From the NCBI GenBank assembly GCA_022648685.1, contig JALCMW010000003.1, positions 186,001 through 250,000 on the forward strand: a DNA stretch of 64,000 nucleotides, read 5' to 3'. Below the pieces are notes generated by a model. It saw nothing but the letters and a program-made list of their open reading frames with translations. It was not told where the DNA came from and made no database searches. Position numbers and translations under genes: made by a program. Position 1 is the first letter of the stretch. Each line of letters opens with the position of its first letter. The stretch comes from Bacteroidales bacterium. Its GTDB lineage: Bacteria; Bacteroidota; Bacteroidia; Bacteroidales; UBA932. Shown piece by piece: positions 8,529 through 17,949 of this stretch.

Positions 8529-10391
8529 ATGAATACAAAACTTACTACGATGATTGCTGCCGTGCTGCTTCTTTCTTGCGGGAGCGTTCCGGCGGCCCAG
8601 TGGCAGCCTGCGGGTGATCATATAATGACAGAATGGGCGGAGGGTGTTACTCCTGCAAATGTCCATAAAGAATATCCGAGACCCCGGATGGTCAGGAAAG
8701 ACTGGAAATCCCTTAACGGGCTTTGGAATTATGCGATTGTTCCTTCTTCTTCGTCCATGCCTTCTGAATCCGACGGTAAGATATTGGTTCCATTTTCCGT
8801 AGAATCCTCTCTTTCCGGAGTCGGGAAAACAGTAGGGGAGAATGATGCCCTCTGGTATATGATGCATTTCAGCGTCCCGGGTTCATGGAGGGAGAAGAAA
8901 GTAAAGCTGCATTTCGAAGCCGTGGATTGGAAAGCGGAAGTTTATGTGAATGACATTCTGGTCGGCGTGCATACGGGAGGCTATGCTCCTTTCTCTTTCG
9001 ATATATCTTCGGCCCTGCGCAAGGGAAGAAGGCAGAAACTGGTCGTAAAGGTCACTGATGCAACGGACAAGTCTTTCCAGCCTCATGGAAAGCAGACTTT
9101 GCGGCCCCATGGAATCTGGTACACGGCGGTTACCGGTATATGGCAGAGCGTATGGCTTGAACCGGTGGACAGGGGCGGCATAAAAAGTTATTCTGCCGTG
9201 TCTGATATTGATGCCGGGACTATGACTGTTTCGGTTGAAAAATCATGTCCGGGAGATGGTTCCATAATCAAAGTCGATCTTATCGACGGTGGAATCGGCT
9301 ATTCTACGGAGAATAACTCCGGTTCAAGGGTTATTTCATCGGTTAAGGCTTTGCCGGGCAATAAAATCGTGTTCCATGTCCCCGATATGAAAACATGGTC
9401 TCCCGACAACCCTTATCTTTACGGGCTCAGGATTTCGGTTTTGAAAGACGGAAAAACACTTGATGCGGTCAGCGGCTATACCGCCATGAGAAAAAGTTCG
9501 GTGGTTGTGGATTCCATGGGATATAAGCGTCTAGGACTGAATAACAAGCCGGTATTTGAATTCGGACCTTTGGATCAGGGCTGGTGGCCTGACGGTTTGT
9601 ATACCGCTCCGACCGATGAAGCCATGAAATATGATATCGAGAAGATAAAGGATTTCGGTTTCAATATGGTACGCAAACATATCAAGGTCGAACCTGCCAG
9701 ATGGTATTACTATTGTGATCAGCTGGGACTTATGGTTTGGCAGGATATGCCGTCGATAGCGGACAATTCCAAGAACGAATGGGGAGTTGATGCCATGGGC
9801 GGGGGAACCGATTATCCTGTTTCCGAATGGGGGAAAGCCAATTATTACAAGGAATGGGCTGAAATCATAGCATCAAGGAAAGATTTCCAATGTATTGTTG
9901 TCTGGGTCCCTTTCAATGAAGCGTGGGGGCAGTTCGACACTGAAAAAGCGGTTGAGTTCACTCGCAGTCTGGATGATACGCGTTTGATAAATTCAGCTTC
10001 CGGCGGCAATCACCGCGAATGCGGGGACATAATGGATGTACATCATTATCCCGAGCCGAAAATGCTTATGTGGGACGGGAATGAAGTCAATGTCCTCGGG
10101 GAATATGGCGGCATCGGTTTTCCCGTAGCCGGCCATCTCTGGCAGAACGACAAGAATTGGGGTTATGTCAAATTCGCCGACGGGAAAGAAGTTACCGATG
10201 CGTATGGGAAATATGCGGATATCCTTATCGATTTGATTTCACAAGGCTGTTCCGGTGGCGTATATACGCAAATCACAGACGTCGAAGGAGAGGTAAACGG
10301 TATTATCACTTATGACAGGAAGGTCGTCAAAATGGATGAAGCCCGTCTTAAGAAGATAAATGAGAAAGTCATAAATTCCATGGGCGAATAG
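8529..10391 (+). CDS. Secreted glycoside hydrolase family 2 protein
   Basis: 620-residue exported glycosidase of the GH2 clan (beta-galactosidase, beta-glucuronidase or beta-mannosidase type). The N-terminus MNTKLTTMIAAVLLLSCGS is a signal peptide with a possible lipobox LLSC, so it may be surface-anchored. Then come a jelly-roll sugar-binding domain (about residues 40-215), an immunoglobulin-like domain (215-325) and a TIM barrel (325-610). The acid/base Glu is E464 in VPFNEAWGQ, and the likely nucleophile is E525 in LGEYGG. It ends 7 bases from the convergent mazG. No susC/susD pair is nearby, so it is not part of a classical polysaccharide utilisation locus. The exact substrate is not resolvable by eye. 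Confidence 0.9.
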   Translation: MNTKLTTMIAAVLLLSCGSVPAAQWQPAGDHIMTEWAEGVTPANVHKEYPRPRMVRKDWKSLNGLWNYAIVPSSSSMPSESDGKILVPFSVESSLSGVGKTVGENDALWYMMHFSVPGSWREKKVKLHFEAVDWKAEVYVNDILVGVHTGGYAPFSFDISSALRKGRRQKLVVKVTDATDKSFQPHGKQTLRPHGIWYTAVTGIWQSVWLEPVDRGGIKSYSAVSDIDAGTMTVSVEKSCPGDGSIIKVDLIDGGIGYSTENNSGSRVISSVKALPGNKIVFHVPDMKTWSPDNPYLYGLRISVLKDGKTLDAVSGYTAMRKSSVVVDSMGYKRLGLNNKPVFEFGPLDQGWWPDGLYTAPTDEAMKYDIEKIKDFGFNMVRKHIKVEPARWYYYCDQLGLMVWQDMPSIADNSKNEWGVDAMGGGTDYPVSEWGKANYYKEWAEIIASRKDFQCIVVWVPFNEAWGQFDTEKAVEFTRSLDDTRLINSASGGNHRECGDIMDVHHYPEPKMLMWDGNEVNVLGEYGGIGFPVAGHLWQNDKNWGYVKFADGKEVTDAYGKYADILIDLISQGCSGGVYTQITDVEGEVNGIITYDRKVVKMDEARLKKINEKVINSMGE

Positions 10392-10398
10392 CCGGATT

Positions 10399-11232
10399 CT
10401 ATAATCCTTTACTTTTAGCTTCGTCCCATATATCGTCCATTTCACGCAAAGACATGTCCTTCATGTCTTTGCCTTTCCGTATCGTCTGTTCTTCCAGATA
10501 GGTGAAACGACGGCGGAATTTTTCACATGCACGGTTCAGTGCGGTATCCGGATTGAGTCCGAAGAGTCTGGCGGCATTTATCACCGAGAACATGAAATCT
10601 CCCAATTCTTCTTCCGCACGGTCACAGGCCTTAACCTTTTCGGTATCGTCCTTTGCCGTATCCATGGCATCCAATTCGACTTGCAGTTCATTCTCCTCTT
10701 CTTTTACCTTATCCCATACCTGGTGTTTCTCTTCCCAGTCGAATCCTACACCTCTTGCCTTGTCCTGCATGGAAAAAGCTTTGAGCACTGGGGGAAGGGC
10801 TCCCGGCACTCCGGAAAGTATCCTTTTGTTTCCGCCTTTTTCCTTTGCCTTGAGCATTTCCCAATTCTCAGAAACTTCTACGGCATCCTTTACTTTCGTT
10901 TCGGAAAATACATGGGGATGTCTGTAAATCATCTTCCCGCACAATTTGTCGATCACACCGGCTATGTCGAATCTTCCCTCTTCTTCGGCTATCTTGCTGT
11001 AAAAGACCACATGGAGCAGTACATCCCCCAACTCTTTTTCCATATCTCCATAGTCTTTTCTTATTATCGCATCGCTGAGTTCGTAGACTTCTTCCAATGT
11101 CATCGTCCTGAGTGAATCGTAAGTCTGTGCCTTGTTCCACGGACATTCCGAGCGCAAACGGTCCATTATATCCAGAATCCTTGAAAATTGATCGAGTTTT
11201 TGTTCTTTGGTATTCATCGTATTGAGTTTCAT
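10399..11232 (-). CDS. mazG: Nucleoside triphosphate pyrophosphohydrolase MazG
   Basis: 277-residue all-alpha NTP pyrophosphohydrolase that hydrolyses (d)NTPs to monophosphates and pyrophosphate, as a house-cleaning or stringent-response factor. The signature CPWNKAQTYDSLRTMTLEEV at about residues 35-54 and the acidic metal-binding pairs in EEVYELSDAI and EKELGDVLLHVVF mark the first MazG domain. A second domain has EENELQVELDA and AEEELGDFMFSVINAARLFG. Length is typical of the two-domain form. Starts at 11232 or at 11217 (MNTKEQ) are possible. It is divergent from the CoA-transferase operon. Confidence 0.95.
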   Translation of the reverse strand: MKLNTMNTKEQKLDQFSRILDIMDRLRSECPWNKAQTYDSLRTMTLEEVYELSDAIIRKDYGDMEKELGDVLLHVVFYSKIAEEEGRFDIAGVIDKLCGKMIYRHPHVFSETKVKDAVEVSENWEMLKAKEKGGNKRILSGVPGALPPVLKAFSMQDKARGVGFDWEEKHQVWDKVKEEENELQVELDAMDTAKDDTEKVKACDRAEEELGDFMFSVINAARLFGLNPDTALNRACEKFRRRFTYLEEQTIRKGKDMKDMSLREMDDIWDEAKSKGL

Positions 11233-11258
11233 CCTGTAAAATTACTGAAAAAGTTGTT

Positions 11259-11266
11259 TATCTTTG
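11259..11266 (+). promoter_or_regulatory. Putative -7 element for the CoA-transferase/tcdA/GH27 operon
   Basis: TATCTTTG matches TAnnTTTG, 20 bases before the ATG at 11286. A transcript start near 11273 would give a 13-base leader. Confidence 0.5.
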
Positions 11267-11285
11267 TATTCCAACAATCATATAT

Positions 11286-12590
11286 ATGAGAGAAATTCAT
11301 TTCGTTTCAGCAGATGAAGCGGTAAAAGTCGTTAAGACTCATGATCATATCCATTTGAGCAGTGTAGCCAGCGTACCTCATATCCTTATAAAGGCATTAT
11401 GCCACAGGGCTGACGCAGGCGAAGTTTCCGATTTGCATTTCCATCATTTCCATACGGAAGGTCCGGCTCCTTATTCGGAGCCGAAATATGAAGGAATATT
11501 CTTCGATCAGGGATTTTTCATCGGTCCCAATGTCAGGTCGAATGTCGGAAACGGTTATGCGGATTACATTCCCGTGCATCTGGGAGATTCACAAAAGCTA
11601 TACAGGAGCGGCGCTCTTCCTTGCAATGTGGCAATGATAAATGTTTCTCTTCCCGATGAGAACGGATATGTCTCTCTGGGTACGTCAGTGGACGCTACTC
11701 CGGCGGCTATAGAAGTTGCCGGCATAGTTATAGCCGTGATAAATAAAAATGTTCCCCATGCTTTGGGCGATGCCCTAATCCCTCTGGAAGCAATCGATAT
11801 TTTTGTCCGTGATGATACTCCTCTTGTGACTGCTTCTTTTTCGGAACCCAGTCCCGTGGAAAAAATCATAGGCAGGAATTGCGCGGACCTGGTGGAAGAC
11901 GGTGCTTGTCTGCAGATGGGCATAGGTGCTCTCCCCAACGCTCTTGCAGTTCAATTGCATGATCATAAGAATCTGGGACTTCACACGGAAATGTTTGCCG
12001 ACGGAGTCCTGAGTCTCATAAAGGACGGAGTTGTGGATGGTTCCCGTAAAGCAATTGACAAAGGCAAGACTGTAGCTTCCTTTCTTCTGGGTTCCAACAA
12101 CGTTTACAGTTTCATAGACAACAATCCCGATGTCCTCATGAAGGATATCAGATATACCAATGATCCCTGGATCATCTCCAGAAATCCGAAAATGACGACT
12201 ATAAATTCGGCTACCGAAGTTGATCTGACCGGACAGGTATGTGCGGATTCTATCGGGAAGAAGATATTTTCCGGAACAGGCGGACAGATAGATTTCGTGG
12301 ACGGGGCGAATATGTCGGAAGGCGGAAAGAATATAATAGCTTTCGCTTCAAGGACATCGAAGGGTCATAGGAAAATAGTTCCATATCTGAAAGAAGGAGC
12401 GGGTGTCGTGACTCCGAGGGCAAGTGTCCGCTGGATAGTTACAGAATACGGAGCTGTGAATCTTTTCGGCAAATCTTTGCAGGAAAGGGCCAAATTGCTG
12501 ATAAGCATAGCCCATCCTGATGACAGGAATGATCTGGACAGGGAAGCTTTCGAACGATTTGGTCCTCATTATCATAACTTTAGCATATAA
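11286..12590 (+). CDS. Acetyl-CoA hydrolase/transferase family protein (4-hydroxybutyrate or butyrate CoA-transferase type)
   Basis: 434-residue cytosolic class I CoA-transferase of the Cat1/AbfT group, moving CoA between acetate and a short-chain acyl acid. The N-terminal half carries LHFHHFHTEG and NVAMINVSLPDENGYVSLG, and the C-terminal half GIGALPNALAVQL, LHTEMFADG and FSGTGGQIDFVDGA. Glu235 in the HTEMF motif aligns in position with the active-site glutamate (E238) reported for clostridial 4-hydroxybutyrate CoA-transferase. Length matches that group. It heads an operon with tcdA (4-base gap) and a GH27 gene. In an anaerobe it may serve fermentation end-product formation; the acyl partner is an inference. 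Confidence 0.88.
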   Translation: MREIHFVSADEAVKVVKTHDHIHLSSVASVPHILIKALCHRADAGEVSDLHFHHFHTEGPAPYSEPKYEGIFFDQGFFIGPNVRSNVGNGYADYIPVHLGDSQKLYRSGALPCNVAMINVSLPDENGYVSLGTSVDATPAAIEVAGIVIAVINKNVPHALGDALIPLEAIDIFVRDDTPLVTASFSEPSPVEKIIGRNCADLVEDGACLQMGIGALPNALAVQLHDHKNLGLHTEMFADGVLSLIKDGVVDGSRKAIDKGKTVASFLLGSNNVYSFIDNNPDVLMKDIRYTNDPWIISRNPKMTTINSATEVDLTGQVCADSIGKKIFSGTGGQIDFVDGANMSEGGKNIIAFASRTSKGHRKIVPYLKEGAGVVTPRASVRWIVTEYGAVNLFGKSLQERAKLLISIAHPDDRNDLDREAFERFGPHYHNFSI

Positions 12591-12594
12591 GTTG

Positions 12595-13374
12595 ATGGAC
12601 TGGCAGGAAAGAACCGGAATTCTGGTCGGCAAGGCTTCGCTTTCCGGATTGGCAGGAAAAAGAGTCGCCGTGGTCGGTTTGGGAGGAGTGGGAGCTTATG
12701 CTGCCGAGATGCTTGTCCGTGCAGGCATCGGTCATATGGTAGTGCTTGATTATGACATCGTGTCATATACGGATAAAAACAGACAACTTCTTGCTCTGGA
12801 TTCCACTATCGGCAAGACTAAGTGCGATGTTCTGAAATCAAGACTTTGTGATATAAATCCCGGGCTTGACCTTGTTTGCATCGGGAAATACATTCTGGCA
12901 GACGATTCCGGGCCTGAAGGAACAGTACAACCCAAAATTCCTTATCCTGAGAATTCCTCCCATGTTTACGATCTCCTTTCCCCATATCAGTTGGATTACG
13001 TAATAGATGCGATAGATACGTTGGGGCCTAAACTTTCGCTTATAAAGTATTGTATAGATAATGGCATTCCCCTTGTTTCGTCCATGGGTGCCGGCGCCAA
13101 GTTCGATATTACCAAAATAGCAATATCCGACATATCGGCGACCAATCAGTGCCCCCTGGCTCATATGGTACGTAAAAGATTGCATAAAATAGGCATCAGG
13201 ACCGGTTTTCAGGCCGTGTATTCTGAAGAAGTCCCTCTTAAGGATGCAATAGTCCACGATGAAAGCTGCAATAAGAAATCCCAGGTCGGGACTATCTCTT
13301 ATCTTCCCGCCGCTTTCGGCTGTTGCTGTGCACAGGCTGTCATTTGCGGCTTATTGAAAGTGAACAACACATAA
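12595..13374 (+). CDS. tcdA: tRNA threonylcarbamoyladenosine dehydratase (TcdA/CsdL)
   Basis: 259-residue E1-like ATP-dependent enzyme that cyclises t6A37 to ct6A37 in ANN-decoding tRNAs. A ThiF-type Rossmann fold is shown by VVGLGGVGAYAAEML at residues 26-40, then the D-x-D/NRQ motif LDYDIVSYTDKNRQL. The TcdA-specific segment SSMGAGAKFDITKI and the downstream CPLAHMVRKRL separate it from MoeB/ThiF. The start at 12595 (MDWQERTG) is preferred over an upstream frame start that lies inside the CoA-transferase gene. It sits 4 bases after that gene and 12 bases before the GH27 gene. Confidence 0.93.
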   Translation: MDWQERTGILVGKASLSGLAGKRVAVVGLGGVGAYAAEMLVRAGIGHMVVLDYDIVSYTDKNRQLLALDSTIGKTKCDVLKSRLCDINPGLDLVCIGKYILADDSGPEGTVQPKIPYPENSSHVYDLLSPYQLDYVIDAIDTLGPKLSLIKYCIDNGIPLVSSMGAGAKFDITKIAISDISATNQCPLAHMVRKRLHKIGIRTGFQAVYSEEVPLKDAIVHDESCNKKSQVGTISYLPAAFGCCCAQAVICGLLKVNNT

Positions 13375-13386
13375 AACTATAATTAT

Positions 13387-14601
13387 ATGAAAAAGAGTGC
13401 TTCTTTATTGTTTTGCCTTCTCTTCATTTCCGTCGGCGTATTTGCACAGAAATTTCCGGATATCGCTAAAACGCCTCAAATGGGATGGAACACATGGAAT
13501 AAATTTGCCGGAAACATCAACGAAAAGCTAATCAGGGAAACGGCTGACAGAATGGTGCAATCGGGCCTTGCGGATGCAGGTTATGTCTATCTTAACATCG
13601 ATGACTGCTGGCAGGGAAAGAGGGATTCCCTGGGCTTTATAACGGCAGACAAAAACAAGTTCCCTTCCGGAATGAAGGCTTTGGCGGATTACGTGCATTC
13701 AAGAGGACTTAAATTCGGCATATACAGTGATGCCGGGCGCAAAACCTGTGCATGTTTTCCCGGAAGTTCAGGCCATGAATTCCAGGATGCTATCACATAT
13801 GCACATTGGGGCGTCGATTACCTCAAATACGATTGGTGCTATACTTCGGACCTCAATCCAAGGGGCTCATATCTGCTCATGCGCGATGCCTTGTATATGG
13901 CGGGCCGTCCGATCTTGTTCAGCATATGCGAATGGGGCGGATCCGAGCCATGGCTTTGGGCCGGAAAAGTAGGACATTCGTGGCGTACCACCGGAGATAT
14001 CTGCGCCAGTTTCGATAAAGACATAGACCATGGAAATTGGAAGACGCTTTCCGTAATGTCGATACTCGACAAGCAGGATACGTTGAGGAAATATGCCGGT
14101 CCCGGACATTGGAATGATCCGGATATGCTTGAAGTAGGTAACGGAATGAGCGTGAACGAGGACCGGGCACATTTCACGATGTGGTGCATGCTTGCCGCTC
14201 CTCTGATTCTCGGAAACGACCTTACTAATATAAGCGATGCGACTTTGAAAATCATAACGAACAAAGATGTGATCGCGATAGATCAGGATACATTGGGAGT
14301 CCAGGGGCTGAAATACAAAGCCGGGGACGGAGTCGAATACTGGTTCAAGCCATTGGCCGGAGGGGACTGGGCTTTTGCGATATTGAACAGGAATTCCGGA
14401 CCGGCCGAATGCCGTGTGGATTGGCGTGATTTCATATTTACCGATAATCTTTCCGGTTGCTCAACGGCTTTCGACAAGATCGTATACAGGTATGATAATT
14501 TATGGTATAAACAGGTTTCCGGCAATACTAAATCCGTTTTGAAAGTCACGGTACCTGCGCATGATGTGGCTGTGTACAGGCTTACCCCTGTTTCCGATTA
14601 A
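13387..14601 (+). CDS. Secreted GH27 alpha-galactosidase
   Basis: 404-residue exported enzyme releasing terminal alpha-galactose (or alpha-N-acetylgalactosamine) from glycans. Signal peptide MKKSASLLFCLLFISVGVFA with cleavage before QKFPD. The TIM barrel begins with TPQMGWNTWNKF and holds LNIDDCWQ, the nucleophile D149 in YLKYDWCY and the acid/base aspartate among D244/D246 in HWNDPDMLEVGN. The C-terminal 100 residues form the usual beta-sandwich. Length matches compact bacterial GH27 enzymes. It is last in an operon after the CoA-transferase and tcdA, an odd pairing of glycan use with housekeeping genes. Confidence 0.95.
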   Translation: MKKSASLLFCLLFISVGVFAQKFPDIAKTPQMGWNTWNKFAGNINEKLIRETADRMVQSGLADAGYVYLNIDDCWQGKRDSLGFITADKNKFPSGMKALADYVHSRGLKFGIYSDAGRKTCACFPGSSGHEFQDAITYAHWGVDYLKYDWCYTSDLNPRGSYLLMRDALYMAGRPILFSICEWGGSEPWLWAGKVGHSWRTTGDICASFDKDIDHGNWKTLSVMSILDKQDTLRKYAGPGHWNDPDMLEVGNGMSVNEDRAHFTMWCMLAAPLILGNDLTNISDATLKIITNKDVIAIDQDTLGVQGLKYKAGDGVEYWFKPLAGGDWAFAILNRNSGPAECRVDWRDFIFTDNLSGCSTAFDKIVYRYDNLWYKQVSGNTKSVLKVTVPAHDVAVYRLTPVSD

Positions 14602-14663
14602 ATACTCCCGACTGTTTGGCGTATTGGTACGGAATTCCGCATGGTACAAAGAGATAGGGATAA

Positions 14664-14695
14664 TTTGTTCTGATGCTATTATTTTTATAATTTTG
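14664..14695 (+). promoter_or_regulatory. Full Bacteroidota-type promoter for the acetyltransferase-like gene
   Basis: A TTTG -33 box (14664-14667), a 20-base spacer and TAATTTTG (14688-14695) match the consensus exactly. Transcription would start near 14702, about 50 bases before the ATG at 14752. Confidence 0.7.
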
Positions 14696-14751
14696 CAAGT
14701 TGGTTTCACTGCCGGCTGCAGCGAAGCCGAAACTAAACCTTAAAACCTATT

Positions 14752-15870
14752 ATGCCAAAATATACGATAAAGGAAGTCGTTTCAAAAAAAGACTTGAAGG
14801 AGTTCATCAAGTTTCCCGACGATCTTTATAAACATTGTAAGCAGTATGTTCCGGCTTTGCATTCCGATCAAATATATTCGCTTACCGAAGATCCCGCTTT
14901 GGCTTACTGTTTACATAAATTGTGGATGGTGTTTGACGGGAAAAAAGTGGTAGGCCGTATTTGCGGAATGATCAATCCGAGATATAATGCAAGATATGAC
15001 AAAAAAAGAGCACGTTTCGGCTGGTTCGATTCGATAAATGATATCAAAGTGGCCGGAATGCTGCTCGGAGAGGCTGAAAATTGGGCCAGGGAAAACGGAA
15101 TGAACGAAGTACACGGCCCTTTATATTATAATACTTTCGGAAAACAGGGGATGCTGGTTGAAGGTTTCGAGAATGTACCTCCTTTCAACTGCCTTTATAA
15201 TTTCCCGTATTATAATGATCTGGTTTCTTCTCTGGGATATGTGAAGGAATGTGATTGGCTTCAATACAAGATGGATGCGCGTCAGGAACCGCAGGACAAG
15301 ATGAAAAGGATAGCAGCCATCCTAAAGGAAAAATACCATCTTCATGAAGGCAATATCGATGAAATGAAGAAAGACAAAAAGATGGTAGATTATTTCTTTA
15401 AGGTATACAATGAAAGTTTTGCGGCAGCTGTATATAATTTCATCCCTTTCACGGAAGAAGAAATAAAAAATGAAGCGAAGTTGGCCCTGCATTTCCTTTC
15501 CGACAAGGTTGGAAGCATCGTATTGGATGAGAACAATGAATTGGTGGCATTCGGTATAGGCTTTCCGACTATATCTCCGGCTCTCCAGAAGGCTAAGGGG
15601 CATATGTTTCCGTTCGGCTGGCTGCATTTGTTCAGGGCCATCCATAATTTCGAAGTCGTGGATCTCATGATCAACGGTGCGGTTCCTAAATGGCAGAATA
15701 CGGGGGTTTCCGCGGTATATCATTGCGCAATGTCCAAGAAATACCGCAAGGCCGGAACTAAGTGGGCTATTTCGAATCCACAGATAGAGACAAACAGCGC
15801 CGTCAATGTCTGGGGTAAATACGAACATGAACTTTACATGAGGCGCAGATGCTATGTCAAATCCGTTTGA
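14752..15870 (+). CDS. GNAT-like N-acetyltransferase family protein
   Basis: 372-residue soluble protein resembling the large GNAT-like proteins common in Bacteroidota. The N-terminal half has GRICGMINPRYNARYDKKRARFGWF-like sequence near residues 67-90, then GMNEVHGPLYYNTFGKQGMLVEGF, which resembles an acyl-CoA-binding region. The C-terminal half repeats acetyltransferase-like strands (LVAFGIGFPTISPAL, then GVSAVYHCAMSKKYRKAGTKWA). I do not recognise a specific substrate. It has a strong promoter of its own and precedes prfA by 49 bases, so the two may be co-transcribed. Family assignment is from overall resemblance, not a decisive motif. Confidence 0.65.
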   Translation: MPKYTIKEVVSKKDLKEFIKFPDDLYKHCKQYVPALHSDQIYSLTEDPALAYCLHKLWMVFDGKKVVGRICGMINPRYNARYDKKRARFGWFDSINDIKVAGMLLGEAENWARENGMNEVHGPLYYNTFGKQGMLVEGFENVPPFNCLYNFPYYNDLVSSLGYVKECDWLQYKMDARQEPQDKMKRIAAILKEKYHLHEGNIDEMKKDKKMVDYFFKVYNESFAAAVYNFIPFTEEEIKNEAKLALHFLSDKVGSIVLDENNELVAFGIGFPTISPALQKAKGHMFPFGWLHLFRAIHNFEVVDLMINGAVPKWQNTGVSAVYHCAMSKKYRKAGTKWAISNPQIETNSAVNVWGKYEHELYMRRRCYVKSV

Positions 15871-15919
15871 TCACGGCATATTATAATTTATTGATTTATA
15901 GTAAGAAGGTAAAAAGTAT

Positions 15920-17011
15920 ATGACAGATAATAATTCGTTGTTGGGAAAGGTATTGAGCTTGCAGGACAAATATAAGTCTTTGCAGGATCAGTTATCCGAT
16001 CCATCCATAATGTCCGACATGAAAAAATATGTTCAGCTTAATAAGGATTATAAAGAGCTTGAACCGATAATCAATGCCGGACTTGAGTACAAAGGTGTCT
16101 TGGCCGAATTGTCTTCGGCGAAGGATATTCTTGTAAATGAGAAAGATGAAGAGCTGAAAGATATGGCAAAGGAGGAAATCTCCGAAATCGAGTCCAAGAT
16201 CCCCGATATGGAACAGAATATCAAACTGCTTCTCATTCCAGCCGATCCGGATGACGAAAAGAATGCCATAATCGAAATAAGAGGGGGTACCGGAGGTGAT
16301 GAAGCCGCGATTTTTGCAGGTGATCTTTTCCGTATGTATTCCAAATTCGCCGAAGTCAAGGGGTGGAAACTGACAGTGTCCGATCAGGCTCCCGGAACTT
16401 CCGGAGGCTATAAGCAGATCGTGTTCAAACTTTCCGGATCGGATGGCGTCTATGGAGTCATGAAATACGAATCTGGTGTCCATCGTGTCCAACGGGTACC
16501 TCAGACGGAGACACAGGGAAGGATCCAGACTTCCGCCGCTACCGTAGCTGTTTTCCCTGAGGCCGGAGAATTCGATATCGACCTTGATATGAATGACATA
16601 AGGAAAGATACATATTGTTCTTCAGGTCCGGGAGGCCAGGGGGTTAACACAACATATTCTGCTGTGCGTCTTACCCATATCCCGTCCGGGATAGTCGTGC
16701 AATGCCAGGAAGAGCGTTCACAGATAAAAAATTTCGAGAGGGCTTTGGAGGAATTGCGTACCAGACTGTATAACAGGGAACATCAGAAGTATCTTGACGG
16801 AATCGCAGCTAAACGTAAGACCATGGTTTCCACAGGAGACAGATCTGCCAAGATACGTACTTACAATTATCCGCAGTCCAGGGTAACCGATCACAGAATC
16901 AATTGGACCATGTACAATCTTCCCGTATTCATGAACGGTGATATACAGGAATGTATAGATGCATTGCAGGTTGCCGAGAATGCAGAAAGACTGAAGGAGG
17001 CAGGTGAATGA
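15920..17011 (+). CDS. prfA: Peptide chain release factor 1
   Basis: 363-residue RF1, which recognises UAA and UAG and triggers peptidyl-tRNA hydrolysis on the ribosome. The P-x-T anticodon-like tripeptide appears as PQT at residues 194-196 within [19 protein letters not shown], which identifies RF1 rather than RF2. The universal GGQ motif is at residues 238-240 in [20 protein letters not shown]. Length is normal and no frameshift is present. An AAGAAGG ribosome-binding site precedes the ATG. Its end overlaps or abuts the start of queF. Confidence 0.97.
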   Translation: MTDNNSLLGKVLSLQDKYKSLQDQLSDPSIMSDMKKYVQLNKDYKELEPIINAGLEYKGVLAELSSAKDILVNEKDEELKDMAKEEISEIESKIPDMEQNIKLLLIPADPDDEKNAIIEIRGGTGGDEAAIFAGDLFRMYSKFAEVKGWKLTVSDQAPGTSGGYKQIVFKLSGSDGVYGVMKYESGVHRVQRVPQTETQGRIQTSAATVAVFPEAGEFDIDLDMNDIRKDTYCSSGPGGQGVNTTYSAVRLTHIPSGIVVQCQEERSQIKNFERALEELRTRLYNREHQKYLDGIAAKRKTMVSTGDRSAKIRTYNYPQSRVTDHRINWTMYNLPVFMNGDIQECIDALQVAENAERLKEAGE

Positions 17012-17015
17012 TCAT

Positions 17016-17474
17016 ATGAGCGACAGGGCTGGTGAAGGACTGAAGGTCCTTGGCAAAAAAACGGAATACAAGAGCGATTATGCTCCGGAAGTTCTGGAAA
17101 CATTCGTAAACAGACATCAGGGTAATGATTATTGGGTGCGTTTCAATTGTCCCGAATTTACAAGTCTGTGTCCTATCACGGGGCAGCCTGATTTTGCGGA
17201 AATAAGGATATGTTATATCCCTGATGTCAGGATGGTGGAAAGCAAGAGCCTGAAATTGTATCTTTTCAGTTTCAGGAATCACGGCGATTTCCATGAAGAC
17301 TGCGTGAATGTGATCATGAAGGATCTCATAAGCCTTATGGATCCGAAATATATAGAAGTCACGGGGTTCTTTACCCCCAGGGGCGGTATATCGATATATC
17401 CTTATGCGAATTACGGCCGTCCGGGAACAAAATACGAAAAACTGGCGGAGCAACGCTTCGCCAGCCATGACTGA
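17016..17474 (+). CDS. queF: NADPH-dependent 7-cyano-7-deazaguanine reductase QueF
   Basis: 152-residue unimodular QueF that reduces preQ0 to preQ1 in queuosine biosynthesis. Catalytic C52 and D59 lie in [15 protein letters not shown], and the NADPH-binding QueF motif [21 protein letters not shown] follows. The start could be GTG at 17004 (overlapping the prfA stop) or ATG at 17016; AGGAGG at 16995-17000 is nearer the GTG, but the ATG gives the normal N-terminus. It forms a unit with prfA. The tRNA-Asp in this window (anticodon GTC) belongs to the set normally modified with queuosine at its first anticodon base. Confidence 0.95.
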   Translation: MSDRAGEGLKVLGKKTEYKSDYAPEVLETFVNRHQGNDYWVRFNCPEFTSLCPITGQPDFAEIRICYIPDVRMVESKSLKLYLFSFRNHGDFHEDCVNVIMKDLISLMDPKYIEVTGFFTPRGGISIYPYANYGRPGTKYEKLAEQRFASHD

Positions 17475-17488
17475 TTCCTTTCCGCTTA

Positions 17489-17917
17489 TTATTCTTTTGG
17501 CATCAAAGCGAAAGTCAATTGTCCCTTGCAGCACAATTTCCCTTTGACTTCCAATTTTGCCGAACAAAAAAACATTTCCCCGCGTCTTTCATTGAGAGTT
17601 GCGGAAACTTCGCACAAATCCCCCGGACGGACTATACTCTTGAATCTTACCTTGTCTATCCCCACATATAATGTGTTATGTCCGGGAATTTCCTCTTTCA
17701 CAAGTATGGCACAGCTTTGTGCCATTATCTCGCATTGTATGACTCCAGGAACGATAGGATTTCCGGGAAAATGGCCTCTCGTGAAAAATTCATCTTGTTT
17801 AATCAGATATTTTCCGTGGGCTATTCCATTGTCGTCTATGTATGCTTCGTCTATCAGAAGCATAGGCTCACGATGAGGTAGATATTGTTTAATTTGTTCT
17901 TTAGTAAGCGTTTCCAT
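17489..17917 (-). CDS. fabZ: 3-hydroxyacyl-ACP dehydratase FabZ
   Basis: 142-residue hot-dog-fold dehydratase of type II fatty-acid synthesis, converting 3-hydroxyacyl-ACP to trans-2-enoyl-ACP. Catalytic H49 in GHFPGNPIVPGV and E63 in QCEIMAQ are both present. It is last in the fabH-fabK-fabF-fabZ series, 32 bases after fabF. In this organism it is a stand-alone FabZ, not the LpxC-FabZ fusion common in Bacteroidota, and a second copy elsewhere is likely. Convergent with queF. Confidence 0.93.
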   Translation of the reverse strand: METLTKEQIKQYLPHREPMLLIDEAYIDDNGIAHGKYLIKQDEFFTRGHFPGNPIVPGVIQCEIMAQSCAILVKEEIPGHNTLYVGIDKVRFKSIVRPGDLCEVSATLNERRGEMFFCSAKLEVKGKLCCKGQLTFALMPKE

Positions 17918-17949
17918 TAAATTCCTTAGGTTTTAGTACTTAATATTTT

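Noticed and set aside
14561..14743. 60-residue frame after the GH27 gene
   Set aside because: It covers the consensus promoter of the next gene and overlaps the GH27 end; no homology is visible.
17016..17474. preQ1 riboswitch ahead of queF
   Set aside because: queF follows prfA with no free leader, so there is no room for an aptamer.
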